DNA of 64,000 nucleotides from Hyaloperonospora brassicae (taxonomy: Eukaryota; Oomycota; Peronosporomycetes; Peronosporales; Peronosporaceae). The notes below the pieces were generated by a model. It saw only the letters and a list, made by a program, of their open reading frames with translations. It did no database searches and was not told where the DNA came from. Numbering within the stretch: position 1 is the first letter of the stretch; every line of letters starts with the position of its first letter. The stretch covers positions 83,523-147,522 of the forward strand of contig CANTFL010001005.1 of the NCBI GenBank assembly GCA_947650285.1, written 5' to 3'. A program made the translations under genes and the position numbers. This document shows, piece by piece, positions 40,785-54,345 of this stretch.

Positions 40785-41107
40785 TCGGCGACAAGGGAGC
40801 TGGGACTAGATGGGTGGGTGGGTAGATGGCTGGCTGGGACGAAATGGGTGGTGGTGGTGGTTCGTTAGTGGCCTGGTGACGATTAAAAGAGGAGGAGGGC
40901 AGATTGGGCTCTTTTTCGAGCTGCGAGGGATGGGGTCGAAAGGGTGGACCCTTTTTTGGAAGCGAATACCTAATGGGCAGATTCGTTCGACATGGCGAGA
41001 TGGGCTGCGGTTTCGAACACGACCACGACGTTCACCCGGTAGACGACCGACTGAAAACTGAAACGCGGGTCTGTGCAAAAGACTAGAAATGTTTCGTTTT
41101 GCAGAAA
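40785..41107. promoter_or_regulatory. Upstream region of uS15m
   Basis: Contains the CCAAT box at 40903-40907 and a GGT/GGTGG-rich stretch at 40810-40862. No gene is supported. Confidence 0.35.
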
Positions 41108-41397
41108 ATGGGTCGGTTTCGACATTACAGTCGTCGAAAGCGGGGTCAAAATCTCGTGATCGAGCTAAACGTGGCCAATGTAATCCCTGATGTAAGTGTG
41201 ATTCCTCGATATGTATGTGGCGCTGAGACACTGACTCTGTTTGCGTACGAACGTGTGTCGCAAACGTGGTGATCAATCACATGTTAGTCGTGTAATGTTT
41301 GATTACTATTGGTTACTTTTAGGTCCGGGATTTGGCTCTGTCGCAAACAGATGATGATGATGGACCCGTTTGCTCGATGCAGAGGAAGACGCGATAG
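41108..41397 (+). CDS. Possible small basic protein gene, 2 exons, perhaps frameshifted
   Basis: ATG 41108 opens MGRFRHYSRRKRGQNLVIEL followed by NVANVIPD, and ends in phase 0 at a consensus donor GTAAGT (41192). A 131-bp intron ends TTTTAG (41322), and exon 2 reads VRDLALSQTDDDDGPV... to TAG 41395-41397, giving 52 residues. In exon 2 the next frame, entered directly after the (GAT)4 run, continues with acidic coding-like sequence LLDAEEDAIDTVNVASDSVE to TGA 41436-41438, so a one-base slip at the GAT repeat is possible. No family is recognised. It is the last gene-like feature before the AT-rich block. Confidence 0.35.
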
Positions 41398-42238
41398 ATA
41401 CTGTTAACGTCGCGTCGGATTCTGTTGAAGATGCGTGAAGGCAGCGACGCATCGACTGCTGTTGGCTATTGCGCCAGGTAATATCCGAGTACTTGTGCGC
41501 GTGATGAATGTTCATGACGAGATGTTGAACGCAGGGGGGGTGAATTCACTTTAGAGACTGATCCAGCATTGCGAGATTATGCGACTTGTCTGTCGGAACG
41601 TGGGACCGCTCGATCGTAGATGGTTGTCACTGCTGACACATCCGTCAATTTGCTAAAGAGAGCGCGCATCTACGCATCCGAGTTAGCATAAGAGCGGCAG
41701 AAAAAAAGCAGTCGAGTATATTCAGGACCATGTAGTAAGCAGCTTCAATAGCCTGTAGCATTTTCCGATCTCCATCACTCAGCTCCTCCTCACCCCATAC
41801 TTCTATAAACACAAATCTAAGACTACATGGCTTAAGCTCACTACTAGCTTCGTTTCTATGGGCTCGGATATTAATTCGACAAAATTTCCGCGAAGTTATA
41901 GGACCCTAAAGTTCGGATAATTTTATTGATTTTGGCTCGCGGCGAGCCCCATCTGGCCGCCCCGTTATTCCCTGCGTAAACTTTTTTTCTCAATTTCATC
42001 GTATTTTATACATGCAGTCCTATAAATAAGTAGACGAATTAGCGTCGAAGAACCATTTTTGCAGTCTAAAAAGTGCAAAAATGGCTGTCGTCACCCTAAA
42101 CGGCATTGTTTTGCCTGTTAACCTCCTCTATTCACTATAAACAACGCAATCAATTATCCAAATCCATCAAAACCCATTACATTTTGCCAAAACTACTGCA
42201 AAGCACAGTAATCTGCAGCAGGTAAACTTTCACATACG

Positions 42239-42445
42239 TTAGTATTTAAGATGAACCTTGCTGTGCGACCGATACTTCTTTACGGCGTATTGGACGTCCT
42301 TGCTACTCAGGGCCATGCTACATACGTCCATGTACCGACAGCACTTTCGAGCATGGCGGCGAAAGGTAGTGAGAGAGACGACCGCGAGGGATTTTGGGAC
42401 CATCGGATCGAGGCCCTCGTATGTGCAGTCACAATTTTTAAGCAT
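42239..42445 (-). pseudogene. Possible DDE transposase C-terminal fragment
   Basis: A 68-codon minus frame contains FRRHARKCCRYMDVCSMALS and QYAVKKYRSHSKV. The pattern of a cluster of basic and aromatic residues, then a helix ending in KKYRSHRR-like sequence, resembles the C-terminal end of DDE-type transposases common in oomycete genomes, as I remember it. No catalytic part is found upstream, so it would be a fragment. Confidence 0.35.
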
Positions 42446-42531
42446 ACCATTTTGGTTCTACCCAGAACAATTCGATGGAAAGCAGTATGAAATGGAACCT
42501 ATGCTAAAACGATGTGATAGCCGGCCGCAGT

Positions 42532-42840
42532 TGTAACGGGACACCGATCGCTACGTACTGGACAACCAGTACGTAGCCAACTCTCACTGATAATAGTGAA
42601 GGTCAGTGCTCTGCTAGGTATATGCACTTTACAGTGGAAGGGTAAACAGCTAAGGCAAAGACTTTAGTCGTAGAAAAAGTAAAAATGTTATTTAATGTAA
42701 CGAAGTACAATGTCTCTAGTTCTCTGATTTGCCCTAACTTAATTATTAATATAAATAAACGTATGGTGACTTCTACTCGCCACCCATTGCGCACGTCTAG
42801 CAGCGATTGGTGGATTAATATAATCACAACATCAACCAAT
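42532..42840 (+). repeat. LTR-like sequence, copy 1
   Basis: It begins TGTAACGGG and contains a perfect hairpin, a CTCACT...AGTGA inverted repeat, a CCTAACTTAA stretch, and TACTCGCCACCCATTGCGC. All occur in the same order, diverged, in the sequence starting at 58987, in the same orientation. The 3' boundary is approximate. Confidence 0.55.
42551..42576. other. Perfect 11-bp inverted repeat with 4-base loop
   Basis: CTACGTACTGG (42551-42561) and CCAGTACGTAG (42566-42576) flank ACAA. It sits at the start of LTR-like copy 1. Confidence 0.9.
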
Positions 42841-42944
42841 GAGTAGACATTTAAGAGAACATAAAAATATCACCGTATTCAGTGATATTGTCAAAAGAAT
42901 AACATAATATTCTTTGTTACCATTTCTCATTATGGTAATTTCAT

Positions 42945-42964
42945 GTAATGGGCCACCCCATTAC
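42945..42964. other. 8-bp inverted repeat, possible transposon end
   Basis: GTAATGGG and CCCATTAC flank CCAC. It could be a terminal inverted repeat junction or a chance hairpin. Confidence 0.5.
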
Positions 42965-45329
42965 AGCAGTGATAATTTCTTCCAAAAGCCGTTTCCGCCT
43001 GTAAAATCACATTGATTTTGAATGATATTGTGGGCGGAGCAACTAACCTCACAACCTGAATGTGCCACGTCCGTTTGTTAAGGCTCGGCATGCTGGTGTT
43101 TGTTGACTGATAAGCACATAAGTTGGTGTTATACCGTTCAAAAGACTTTTTTATGTACAGTGCGAATAGATCGTTTGAAAAGGCGCTTCCAATTGCGAAA
43201 ACGGCAAAACATATTTATTTCTTTTAAATTTGGCCGCCAAAATAAGGTTACATGTTATAGGTGGTTGTTAAGATAGCACCGCCTACTGCTATTTATGTTA
43301 ATGGATATGTTTCTAAGAATCGAGAAGGACTGGCTGAGAAGAGGCACAGCCTGACGCCATCGGGTGACGTCACAAGGAAAGCTTCCTAAACCTTCTAGAA
43401 GATCTTGAAAAGATCAAAGGGTGTTCATTGGTCTAGATAAATCAGTGAGATTAATAGTTTGTCTAGCATATAAAATGATTGAATCAGAGGTAACAAAGCA
43501 AGTTAGCGAACTAAGGACCATGAATAAATCCACTTAACGTTTCGCCTTCGCCTGCGCGAATCAGCTCAACAGTGGTGCGCACCGTACATTTAGTTTCTCG
43601 CAACATTTCGCCATCACGAATAAGCCAACAGCGGTGGAGTGAGCCGACAAAGGCGCAGATGACGCGGCAGTCGAAATGCAAACACTTAGATAGTATCAAC
43701 AGTCGCACTGCAAATCACGATCGTGTCTTTATGGAAAGCGTAGATACTGTATCGGACTTTGATGATGGCAAATACAGTACGTCTACACCAATTTTAGCCC
43801 GACATTTTTCCCACTTCAACGCCATGAGAAGGTGCATCGGGAATATTTGCTGGATATGGGTGGTTGTCATGCCAATTTCCGGCCATCGTGAAGAAGACTA
43901 GAAGGGCCTGGTGGAACTAAAACTAATGTATAGTTTGGTCGTTTATAAGTCGATTCATATACGCATGACGATCATTGTGCCCATGGTGTGTAAGAAGGCA
44001 TCGAAAAAAGTTAGTACATATCTACACAGCAAGAACCCTGCGTCGGTAAAGGCAGAACAATGACGCTGATGTCTTTATTCCACGCTAACACAATATTGCA
44101 TTTCACTTTGATTGAGCTTGGAGGTGTGGATATGCTTTCGTAAAGCCTTCAAATTCACTTGTAAAGTGAATATATCGGACCGCAGTCTGTCCATGATCAT
44201 GCATGAGTTCTCCCCCTTTGTCAGATTTTGTATATGTTTATGATGACAAACGAATATTGTATGTTTTCAGCTGCATTAAGCTACCTTCTTGTCCGAATGA
44301 CTGTGTAGTGCAGAATGATGTAATTACTTTGGCCCCACACTAAACATTATTGCTTCAGCAAACATATCGGTTGTAGACTGGGCTGGGTATCTTCCGTACC
44401 GGCATGCACCTTAAATCTTCGGCGCAAGGAAAAGAAGGATGATATACTGGAGCGTTTAGGCCATAAACGACTGGATAGTATCAAGTACTATTACTCCATA
44501 CTGTTGGTTGATAATGGTGCGACTTGTGCAGATGCAATCGAGAAATTGTATGCACACGCGCACATATACTTGTGTGAGTATCTGTGACATACACTAAAAC
44601 CTATTGGATGGAACGATAATGTGGGGCTACATTCCTATGTGAGGGATTGATTAATTGAATATGGAAACAGTTTTTTACTTATAGGTAACCGGTTTAGCAC
44701 CACGTGGACGTAATATGTAATATCTAGGGTCTTCGTAATTCGAGTTTACTATCAACATCATACCAAGTAGTGACGTCCCCAATATACAGTAGCCCACATC
44801 CAAGAATGGGCGGTGCGGGTGAGAGGTGAATGTGTGCTAAAGTCGGTCACACAAAATTGATGATGTGAGGTGCGACCTACTACTTGCTTAGACTTGCCGA
44901 CTCACGAAGGAGGTACTACGATCCGTTCGTTGTTGTATAACGTTGTTATCTCCTTGTGTGCATGTGGATTGGGCTGTCTTGAGCTCTTCGGGACGGCCTA
45001 AGAAATGTCGATATCGCACAGTGTTTGGGATCGCAGTTTGGTCATGTTGCGGAAACCTTTACACATTGACCTGTTAATATGACGTCGATGCGCTCAGAAA
45101 AGGTTTTAAACTTCTGTTTCATCTTCTAACCACCTAAGCCGACTCGAGATCTTGATAACAGTCATTTCATTGCATAGTGCGCCCAGTCGCAGTTGGGGTC
45201 TTGTGAGTACTTGCGCGATACAGGCCAAATATCCCGAGATGGTTTTCTCGATTTTGACAAGCAATCCAAGATCATTCTTCTTTATCTTGGTGCACGTGTG
45301 CCCAACCAAAAAATTCGGCCGCTTGATTA

Positions 45330-45364
45330 TCGTTATATATATATATATAATATATAGATATATA
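45330..45364. repeat. (TA)n microsatellite
   Basis: A run of alternating T and A with two small interruptions in the AT-rich block. A shorter (AT)n run is at 50794-50812. Confidence 0.9.
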
Positions 45365-48300
45365 TCGAACCACCGGTTACTTTCCATACTAATACTAATA
45401 CAACGCTAACTTGTCCACTCAAAACGTGTAGAAATTTACCCTCCTTTATCGTAATCTATATAATTACAGTGGCAATGATCTTAATGTTCTATACAATCGA
45501 GGCATTACATTATCTCGAAAATTGCAATTGTATTCATATGGTATCTTAAGTCTGTTCAGAACATTAATAATAAGCCCAAATATCGAGTTAATTATGCTTA
45601 CATCAACTTTGCGGCATCAAATAACTTTTTCCACCAGCTGTTTTGATCGAAATTGTTAGAATTGTCTCATTTACCCTTCATAAAATCCTCTTGTCAATTC
45701 TCACTTTGTGTTTCGCAAATACACGATCACAACCCCACCCCTGATATCCAACTATAAGATACCATGTATTAATAATTGTAGGTGATACAATCCCTATCTG
45801 TATTTGGCTGGCTGGAACAACCGTCTCATATGCTGTTAGTAGACAAATAATATATTCCCTGGTTCATTGACTTAGTGTCGGGCCGGTCGAGAAGGGATGA
45901 TTCACCAATCTCATCATTCGATACATCATCTCTACCGTCAAGCAATCCGTACCGTAGTAACGGTAACCTTTTTAGCTTGTGCGTCAAATCCTAATTATAC
46001 TTGCCATACATGTTGACCTTGGTATAATGTAAATACAGACCAATATAAGTCCAATACTAGTGGCACCAGGTCCCAGATCGGGTCCATTGTGTTTTAATGT
46101 CCATTTATCGGAGTAAAATACCAGTTGTACTTCCCAGTAATTTGCTGCTACGCATCCAGACGTCTCCCCCACCTTGATGTGGACAGATATCGATGACGTC
46201 ATTTCCCAAAGTGACCTTGACACAACCGCCACCTGTACTTAGTTACTTCGTACAGCGGTCGATCTCAGTATAGCCAATCACAGAAACAAATTTGGGTCGT
46301 CAAGTCGCCCCGCATGCCTTCTTTTTCCACCGCCTAATTCATTTGACCCCGTCCAACTTTTTGACGTTACCGCTCTCGCCAAATCGCGGCACGTCACCCG
46401 GATATCATCACACCATCAGCCTGTCTCGAGACCTTGTGAACCTCGGAAAGTGTTACCAACCGTTCGGGTGATGCTGTACATTTTGACCTCTTGTGATATC
46501 GACGGAGAATCCAGACTGCTCTGGTTATCGTCAGCCCACCTTACATTCCGTGTTAATTTTTTCTCTGGTTTGTCGTCACCGTCACTGACCACTCCAGTTA
46601 CTCCTTCGGTAGAGTATGTGGCGACGTCAGATCTACATTTGCCACTAGTTTTGCCTTGTATAATCGGACACTGACCGTAGACACCCTGTTAAACAGTTTA
46701 CACTCCCTTCAGAATTTGCATTAAATAGCTGTCTTGCCGTGCATATCGTTTACATGACGAGATCGACCACTTACAGAGATCGACTTTTTCTTGTCTCATG
46801 TTTCAGCGCTATCGTGACATAATGCACGCCCATTGCATTGAAGCAATATATTCCCATCACGAATGTCAGCTAAATCTGTCTAAAAACAAGATAATTTTAC
46901 GATAGTTTATTGTATGCAAACGTTACAGCGTGCGGAAAATCAAATGGAAATGATAATTCCATTTTTTATCGCGATTATACCGCCCTTTCCGAACTACTGA
47001 AAGTATTGCATCAGAAGGAAGAACGAGATCTACACCAGATCCATGATCGAGATCGAATTTGGTCTTGCTAAAGAGAGCATCCCCAGCGGATAAGATGTGC
47101 GCTAGTCTCCGCATTCGGATCGCTTCGCTTAAGTCTGATCATCTCTTCCTCATCACCAAACATTCCAAGCTAACACAAGACCTTTCTTCGCATCCAGATG
47201 ATTTCAAAACTGCACGACAAGAGTTGGGTTTGTCTCAAGCTAATGTCGTAAAAGGCTTGGATGCGACCGGGTATATCATTCAACAAGTAAATTGATTGAC
47301 TCCGCTTAAGGGTTGGTGTACGATATCCCATCAGGAGATCTCTGCTCTCCACAGTCGGCGGTAATTGATCGACGCGGTTTCTTGTTAGGTACGAGTGATA
47401 AAAAAAGGACGAGATCAGGCAATGTTCGATCACTGTTTCTTCTGGCCACCATCAGCAGCGCAGAAAAGTTGTTCAAGACTTCCGCCTTGTCTGATTGACT
47501 TACATCCGGAGTTCCTCGACGTCTAGACCGTGCTTTACCTCCAGAATCCATAGGTAAAAACAGTTTGTCGACAACCAAAGATCGATTTAATCCGTCTTAC
47601 CCTTTAAGTCAGCGTCTCCGATCCAAGTCGCGATTTCGAGTCCTTGAAACCGACAATCTAGGTCCAAGGTCCTGACTCTGAACCCACCGAGACCTCAGAA
47701 ATCTCTCTCGCCGTCTTCTAAGCCGCATTAAATTTTCGTGTGGTTTCTCTTAGTCTTTTCTAAACTAGCATGAGATATCCCGAATTGGGATAGGGTGATG
47801 GAGGGTCGCCTGTGATCTGATTTCAGCTCGGATGATCTTACGCATCTGTTCTTTTAAAATCTAAATCGAATGCTATATTCCGCGTTGGGTCAGGTGGTAG
47901 CCTTACTCGACTCAAGTGCCCTCGTTGATAATTCTTCTACAGTATCACTTGCCACCGTACAAGTTCTTCCAAGCTCACAATCGCCAAATTACCTGTTTCG
48001 TCAGTCTCCTAAAAATGCCGACCTATCTTGTGTTAGAGATACATACAACAATGGTCATGACAATCCAAAAACCAGGACACAAGATCGCTGATGAAGAGAC
48101 GGATACATCTCATCCTTCCAAAGAACCTAATGATCCTCGACAGCCACGCTTCGTACAGTAGCAGCATCAACATTCCGGTTTACCAGACGCAGAATCGATA
48201 TTCCTCTCTGGCTGAATTTGCTGGCATCCCGAACCTCTAGAAGTGCCACAATTTGTGGATTCAGCATTATTCGACACCGTCTCGACAAGCGACAGCAAAA

Positions 48301-51300
48301 TTGACTCCTAGTCGAGGTCACGGGTCTCGATGTCTTGCATGAGGACCATAGCACTCGAGTTGAAATTCCTTCACTACTCCAAGCCTTTCAAGGTTTGTTC
48401 GTACTTTTTCTCATACCGGATACCTATCACAGAAACTCTGTGTTCGGTAAGTATTTTGTAGCGTTACATCGAGAAATTCTACCTCGAATCTCCCTGGGAC
48501 TCGATAGTGGTACCTATAGACTCCTTATCTTTGCGAATGACACGTTGATATGAGAAGATGAGTCGTTGAAATATGGAGCTTGAGTCAAGTCACAGATAGT
48601 ATTGTGGGATTCCACCCATACTTTTCCGATCTCTTCTAATAAAGTTTAATCTTCTATTGTCATACTGTATTAATGGTGAAGCGCAAGCAATCTCAGCATC
48701 ATTTAGTGCTTATCGAATTGTTTTGGATCAAGAACAATTTAATAAAGGGCGGTTTATGGCCAATCTGACATTTTCGGGCCCCTTTCTTCCTACATTACCG
48801 CGCTACATAGAAGTACTGGTATGTAAACCTGAATAGGAAGCTTTCAATTGTACAGATTCGCTTTATGTTTTTAAAATTGCGGACAGTAAGGCCCCGTGGC
48901 GTAATCAGTTCCGCAAAGCCATCCGAGAACTTCTCAGATAGCAGATCGTACAAATCCACAACAAGCTGAAATTCGTCACTTCATCTTAGGTCCAGACCAC
49001 TATTCTTAGCAGGATTGTCACGGTAATATTTTATCCATTTATTCGTCCGTATTTTGATTTCTCGATCATATACGCTCAATATGTCAGTTTTTTCGGTTCT
49101 TACCAATCGGATGATGCACCAGTCTTGTTCTTACACACAAAAAACGCCCCATTTCCTGGCACGAGCAACCTCGTACAACCCCACTCCATGTCAGAGATCA
49201 TCCGATTCGCTCGCTCGTAACTGCATACTCGTGAAGCGCTTACGACTCGCCTTACCTCGTCGAAACTCCTGCAGGAGATCCCCGCAGCTCAGATGTGCCT
49301 CATCTTCCCAACTCAAATCATGAATTTATTTTCAATTTCCAGTAATTGACTTTGCACCCGCCCACAGACATTTTATACCAGATAGCTTATCTATTATCAC
49401 GATTGATATTTGAACGTCTTCCTTGAGGTCGCTTACCCAGGTGACTTACGGTAGAAGGGTTTCGTTTTATCGAAACGGTCTTCTTCAACTACCAACTGCA
49501 GAACTTTAGGTCTTCCAGGGAAAGCCTCTAGTCGTTACAACTTCGACGGATGTATAATCGATAACAATTGGTATTACCGGCCGTCGTCATCCCACTGCGA
49601 TATCACCACACATTTTTGACACTCAGAAAGGTCGATACCGCATATGCGCTCAATTTCTCGCACATCCCTCCTTACATCTATTTAAATATACCACACTTGT
49701 GATGACGCTTCGAACTTATGCTGCTACAGAGTGTCATTTTATTGATACGCTCGTATTTAGATTCGCGTTTCGTAATTATTCATTCACTGCAGATTGCGCT
49801 TGCGCATACATCCTTTCGATACGAAATCGGCACCTCATTCGATCGAGATCCCGCGCTTTCGTACTTCTCATTGATTGAGTAATTTTTCAGATATAGGATC
49901 TCATTCATGAAACAGATCATAAGGTATTTATCCTCTCATCTGATCTTGTGCAGTAATTGTAGAGGAAGTGAGACGCTCCGAATATTCTTCATAATCTTGT
50001 TTTGATATCAGAGACATACATAACGGGTCAATGTTGGTGCCATAAGATCTTTCGCTCCGCTCACGTGCAGTTGATCTCTCATAGTATCTCATTGTCTCTG
50101 AATCCCAATCTAATTGATAGCACAAATAAATCGGGAATGAATTTGGATTCTCGAACGTGTCTTACAGCTTCCCTCGCGCCAAATCGACAGACAACACATT
50201 ATTTATATCTCTATGCAAATTTTGCGCCGTCTATGACAAGCTAGCCTTCACAATGTTCATATTCTAATAAGAGATCGAGTCAATGAATATGGCTGTGTTG
50301 ACCCTGAATGAATCTCGCACGGGTAAATATGATACATAGCAATAATCTGAAAATGGGTGTCGCTTCAAACTAACAAGGCTACTTTACTTAGTTTATTGGA
50401 CAACTTTACGTGTCTCACAGTCCGTAAATTCTCCTACGTATCGATGTACGCTTCGATAACGACTCTCCAAATTAGCCACGATCTGATCCGTTGGTAAATT
50501 TTGCCGATCCCTTGGCTCCCCCACGTCTTCGAATGTTGTCCACATCAAATAAGTAATGATTCACACCGGAGATATATAAAAAAGGTTATGATCAACGATT
50601 GGTAGATTGAAATGGATTGCCATCCAACAAAGATATGCAATGAAACGGACAGTAACCTACAATATGGATGCACTGAAGTAAAGAGACGAAAGCAATGTCA
50701 TATAAACTCATTATTTTACAGATCCAATCGTTAGTACCATCTTTTAACGATCACATCACCTAACGTTGCAACACCTTGAGCATCTGAAATTAGAATATAT
50801 ATATATATATATTAATCTTGCTGGAAGGGACTTCTCATTAGATAGTGTTGTTCATCAACATGGATATCGTATTTATGTTTTCAAATTTCACTGATATTTG
50901 CTTTTTATGACACTAGATATGACTCGTTGGTCTTGTAAATTGAGAGTACATGAGCTCACAAACAATCATCAATGTTTTAGGGTAAAATTTATAGTCACAT
51001 ACAAATTTACAATTGTATGTAATTATGTAACTCTTAAAGCTTCCAAATGGATATTTGAAAAGTGTCGTCAACATTCCGTGTATTTGTCATCTCTTATAAT
51101 AGCCTGTTACCGAAGCAGTAGCCATATCCTCGTTTTGATCTATCCCCAATATGTCGAGATCTATGTTTATTTGAACGCTTATGCTAACATCATAAACATT
51201 GAAACAATCTACCACCTTAGGCACTCACTCATTCAAATTTCCTGTGGTAGACGTAAAGCAACAAGGGTCTGCAGTCAGGAATGTATATATAAATCTGACG

Positions 51301-53629
51301 GGTATTCGATGTTTTAATTTGTTGAACTAAAGTTAGTATGACCACAATTTTATAATTCGGGCGCCAGCGTTAGGTGATATATCGTGTTTCGCGGATGTGT
51401 AAGCATAATGTATTTTAATAAATAACCTGATAGTCAACTGTATTTACGTTCAATTGTTTGTAATCGAGAAGTGTTTCCACTACGCATTTAAAAAATTCCT
51501 GTCTTCCATCAAGTCCATCGCTTGACGCCACGCGTTCTGCATGTGCACTTAACTGCTTCACAAAACTTATCATATTAATTTTAAATATTACGTCTTCGCT
51601 ATCGTCAATGCTCAAACACGGCAAGTTTGCTCGGATGCGAATAATGATATCAAACTTCGTATTTACAGCCCTTTCATTGCAATCGATACTAGGTATATAT
51701 TATACTGTCTCTTGGAAAATAAGCTCAGCATCGGTATTCGAGATTATAATTTTATTATAAACTTCCTTCAGAGATTTGTGTTTCAGTTCAACTTTGTACA
51801 TATCGGCTGAGTGGACCGACCGAAAAACCATTATATATCTAATGACAGATGTGATATACAATCATATGCTTTATTGAGATATCGGTAAGTATACCGTTTT
51901 TATTAAAGGTGTAGCGTGCTTTACCCATATAGCAGTAATCTTAATATTCAAATGATTGTTCGTATCGATGGGTATACGACATGCGTGATCCACGCTAACA
52001 CGATTTTGTAAGCTTCATTTGTCGGTTTCCTTTCTTAAAAATTAATATAGTTGAAATCCCATCCCTTTAAGTGTATTTTATTTCTTATCATTTTTGTGGA
52101 AAGCGCGTACACTAAATCACTTCGACTTATGATATTGTCATAACATCCGAATTGAAATTATGCTGTCTCAAAAGCACCATTACGTAAAGATCAATTAAAT
52201 GTCTAGAAAGTGTTAGTGAGTGATGTTGCGGCGACATGTGCAAGGTGTACATTGCATTTTAGCACTAGTTGATTGTTTGATGGCTATGTTATATTGTGGG
52301 ATGTTGGCCAAACGACAGAGCAACGGATTGGCTCAGTCGTTTGGTGAGGGGATTCCATGCGGTTGAGTGCGGGCTCGAGTACAGAGTGTGCAATTTAACT
52401 GTGACTGACACTCACGACCTGGTGTTTGGGGTTTACCAGAACTGCTACCCACCCGAAGTTACGTCCCCCAGAATCACGCAATCGTTTTCATTCTGCTTAT
52501 AACGATGCATAGTTTTTACCTAAGGTATATTACGAGACGTAATTACCCAGTGATAGGTAAAACAAAAAGCGGCGGAGACAGGGCACAAAATCGGGCTGAG
52601 AGTCACCGGCTTCTACTTACCATTTGTTTTGGAGATAGGTCAAATTTGAATACAACTCACTTTTCGATTTCTATCCCCGGCCGTAAGCCGTCTTCTTCTT
52701 GGTAAAACCTCCATTGCCTAGTTGAACTATAACAGAAAGGCTGTCACATGCAAAGCTTTCATAATCGAAATATAGGAGCACGATATTATTCGCTTTTACT
52801 ATTTTGACAATCAATGCGTAATGTTTCTAGACTGTAAAAAGTCTTTTATCATGATTCATCACTATAGTTTCACGATGCTTAATATCTTATCCCGATTTGG
52901 AAATACGATATCATCTGCAATGCATCATAATAGGCTTGAACAAATATCAAGCAAGATACGAATAGTTACTCGTGCTGATTGTCGATTTCATAATTATGCA
53001 TTAAATGGTAGGATCATATTACAATCACAATGTATAAATCGTTTTTATTCTGCAATACAAAATAAGGTGCGTGCATGAAATATAGTTGAATTTACAAAGA
53101 CTGATCAATATAATCAATTTGTAATATTGAAATTTGATGATTTAGTTGATCTTTCAATTCATTTTACAGTTTTAAGTATATTATCGCCTGTTTTATACAT
53201 TTCATATTATTATAGGTTCCAATAGTTATATTGCACAAGTTCTTACCACTAATCGATTGAAAGGGCAGCACTAATTCGTTTAAGCTTTACAAGGCATAGT
53301 TTATCAACTCTGGCGACCCCAACGTTTCGACAAGACGCGAGCACAGCCTTGCGCCGTGATTGACTCAGGGAATGCAGCAAGAGGTTCAATTTTGCTGAAT
53401 CGAAGACCGGAGACAAGTATACAGTTGTTCTTGATATTGTTTTCGGGAAACCTGAGGGCAACTTCCATTGACATGGACTCCCAGCACTATACTGACAGAG
53501 GCAGAGGCTGTGAAGGCGCATGAGATGGAAAAGTTAAATTCACCAGTTGACACACTTCGCAAAAACTTACGTACTTGCACAAAATGATACTAAGGGGTCT
53601 GTTAAAGTTGTGGTGGAATGGGTCGCCAA

Positions 53630-54150
53630 AATCGATTGGCGTGACTCCTTTCCGCCCACTGTGCCGGACTGCCGACTTGAGGAGGGGGTACTCCTATTCC
53701 GCTTGGATCTTATTCTCACCTTGTGTACCTGTCGGCTTGACGGGTATCACTCTTCGGAGGACGTGGCGATGGAGTTAGATGTCGGTCTTGGTGTGTGTCG
53801 ACCTTGGGGGCCCGAGCGGATATGCTTCAGTCGGGGTCCAGTTAGGGCAGCCACCCGGTCAACTTGGTTGAGAGTGGACTTATAACCAGAGTTCTCAGGG
53901 CTAGTAGCGCCTGGCCTTTGCTTGTCTCAGGGGTGTTAACCGCCTGGATTTTATGTGTCTCAGGGGTGTCCACCGCCTGGCCTTTATGTATCCTCTCCCT
54001 TACCACTAGGGTATGGAGACCGCTTCCTATAGCGGGATTGAGTTGGGGGGGGTGCTACTCCACGAACCTACAGGCCAATATACTTCCTGGGGTTCTATTT
54101 GCACTTGAGTCTTACCAGCACTGTCTATTCAACGGGTGGGCCAAATAGAT
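53630..54150 (+). repeat. LTR-like family 2, copy a (plus orientation)
   Basis: The sequence contains CACTGTGCCGGACTGCCGAC, CTCACCTTGTGTA, CACTCTTCGG, GAGAGTGGACTTATA, CAGGGGTGTTAAC and ACTTCCTGGGGTTCTA. The same landmarks in the same order occur on the minus strand at 58345-57800. Upstream, at about 53310, TGGCGACCCCAACG could be a primer-binding site (starts TGG), though this is uncertain. Boundaries are approximate. Confidence 0.65.
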
Positions 54151-54345
54151 CCCTGGCCCGGAACAGGTTGGTAGACTTACAAGCTTCTTGGCTCACGAGA
54201 CGTGTGGCTTAGATCGCAAATTGAGTAGTCTTTAATAATGTCCTATCCTTTAAACTCCTTTACTCTGTACTTGCCTTACGCCTGGACTCACTATGCTGAG
54301 TGGTCAGGGACGCTTGATCTTGATAGTCCGGGTCGGCCGATAGAT

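Larger units (their letters stand above)
41540..53220. other. AT-rich, gene-less block with decayed transposon fragments
   Basis: From about 41.5 kb base composition changes sharply to AT-rich and stays so for more than 11 kb. No frame exceeds about 140 codons, and none of those above 60 has a domain I can name with confidence. Fragments suggest old retroelements, for example a plus frame near 46803-46903 with CIEAIYSHHECQLNLSKNKI, similar in flavour to the RT region following the YxDD box. AT microsatellites occur at 45330-45364 and 50794-50812. A transposase-like fragment and an LTR-like sequence are listed separately. I see no rRNA, tRNA or organellar genes here. Confidence 0.6.

Noticed and set aside
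42945..42964. Complete MITE or DNA transposon
   Set aside because: Only one 8-bp hairpin is present; no second terminal repeat or target-site duplication could be paired with it.
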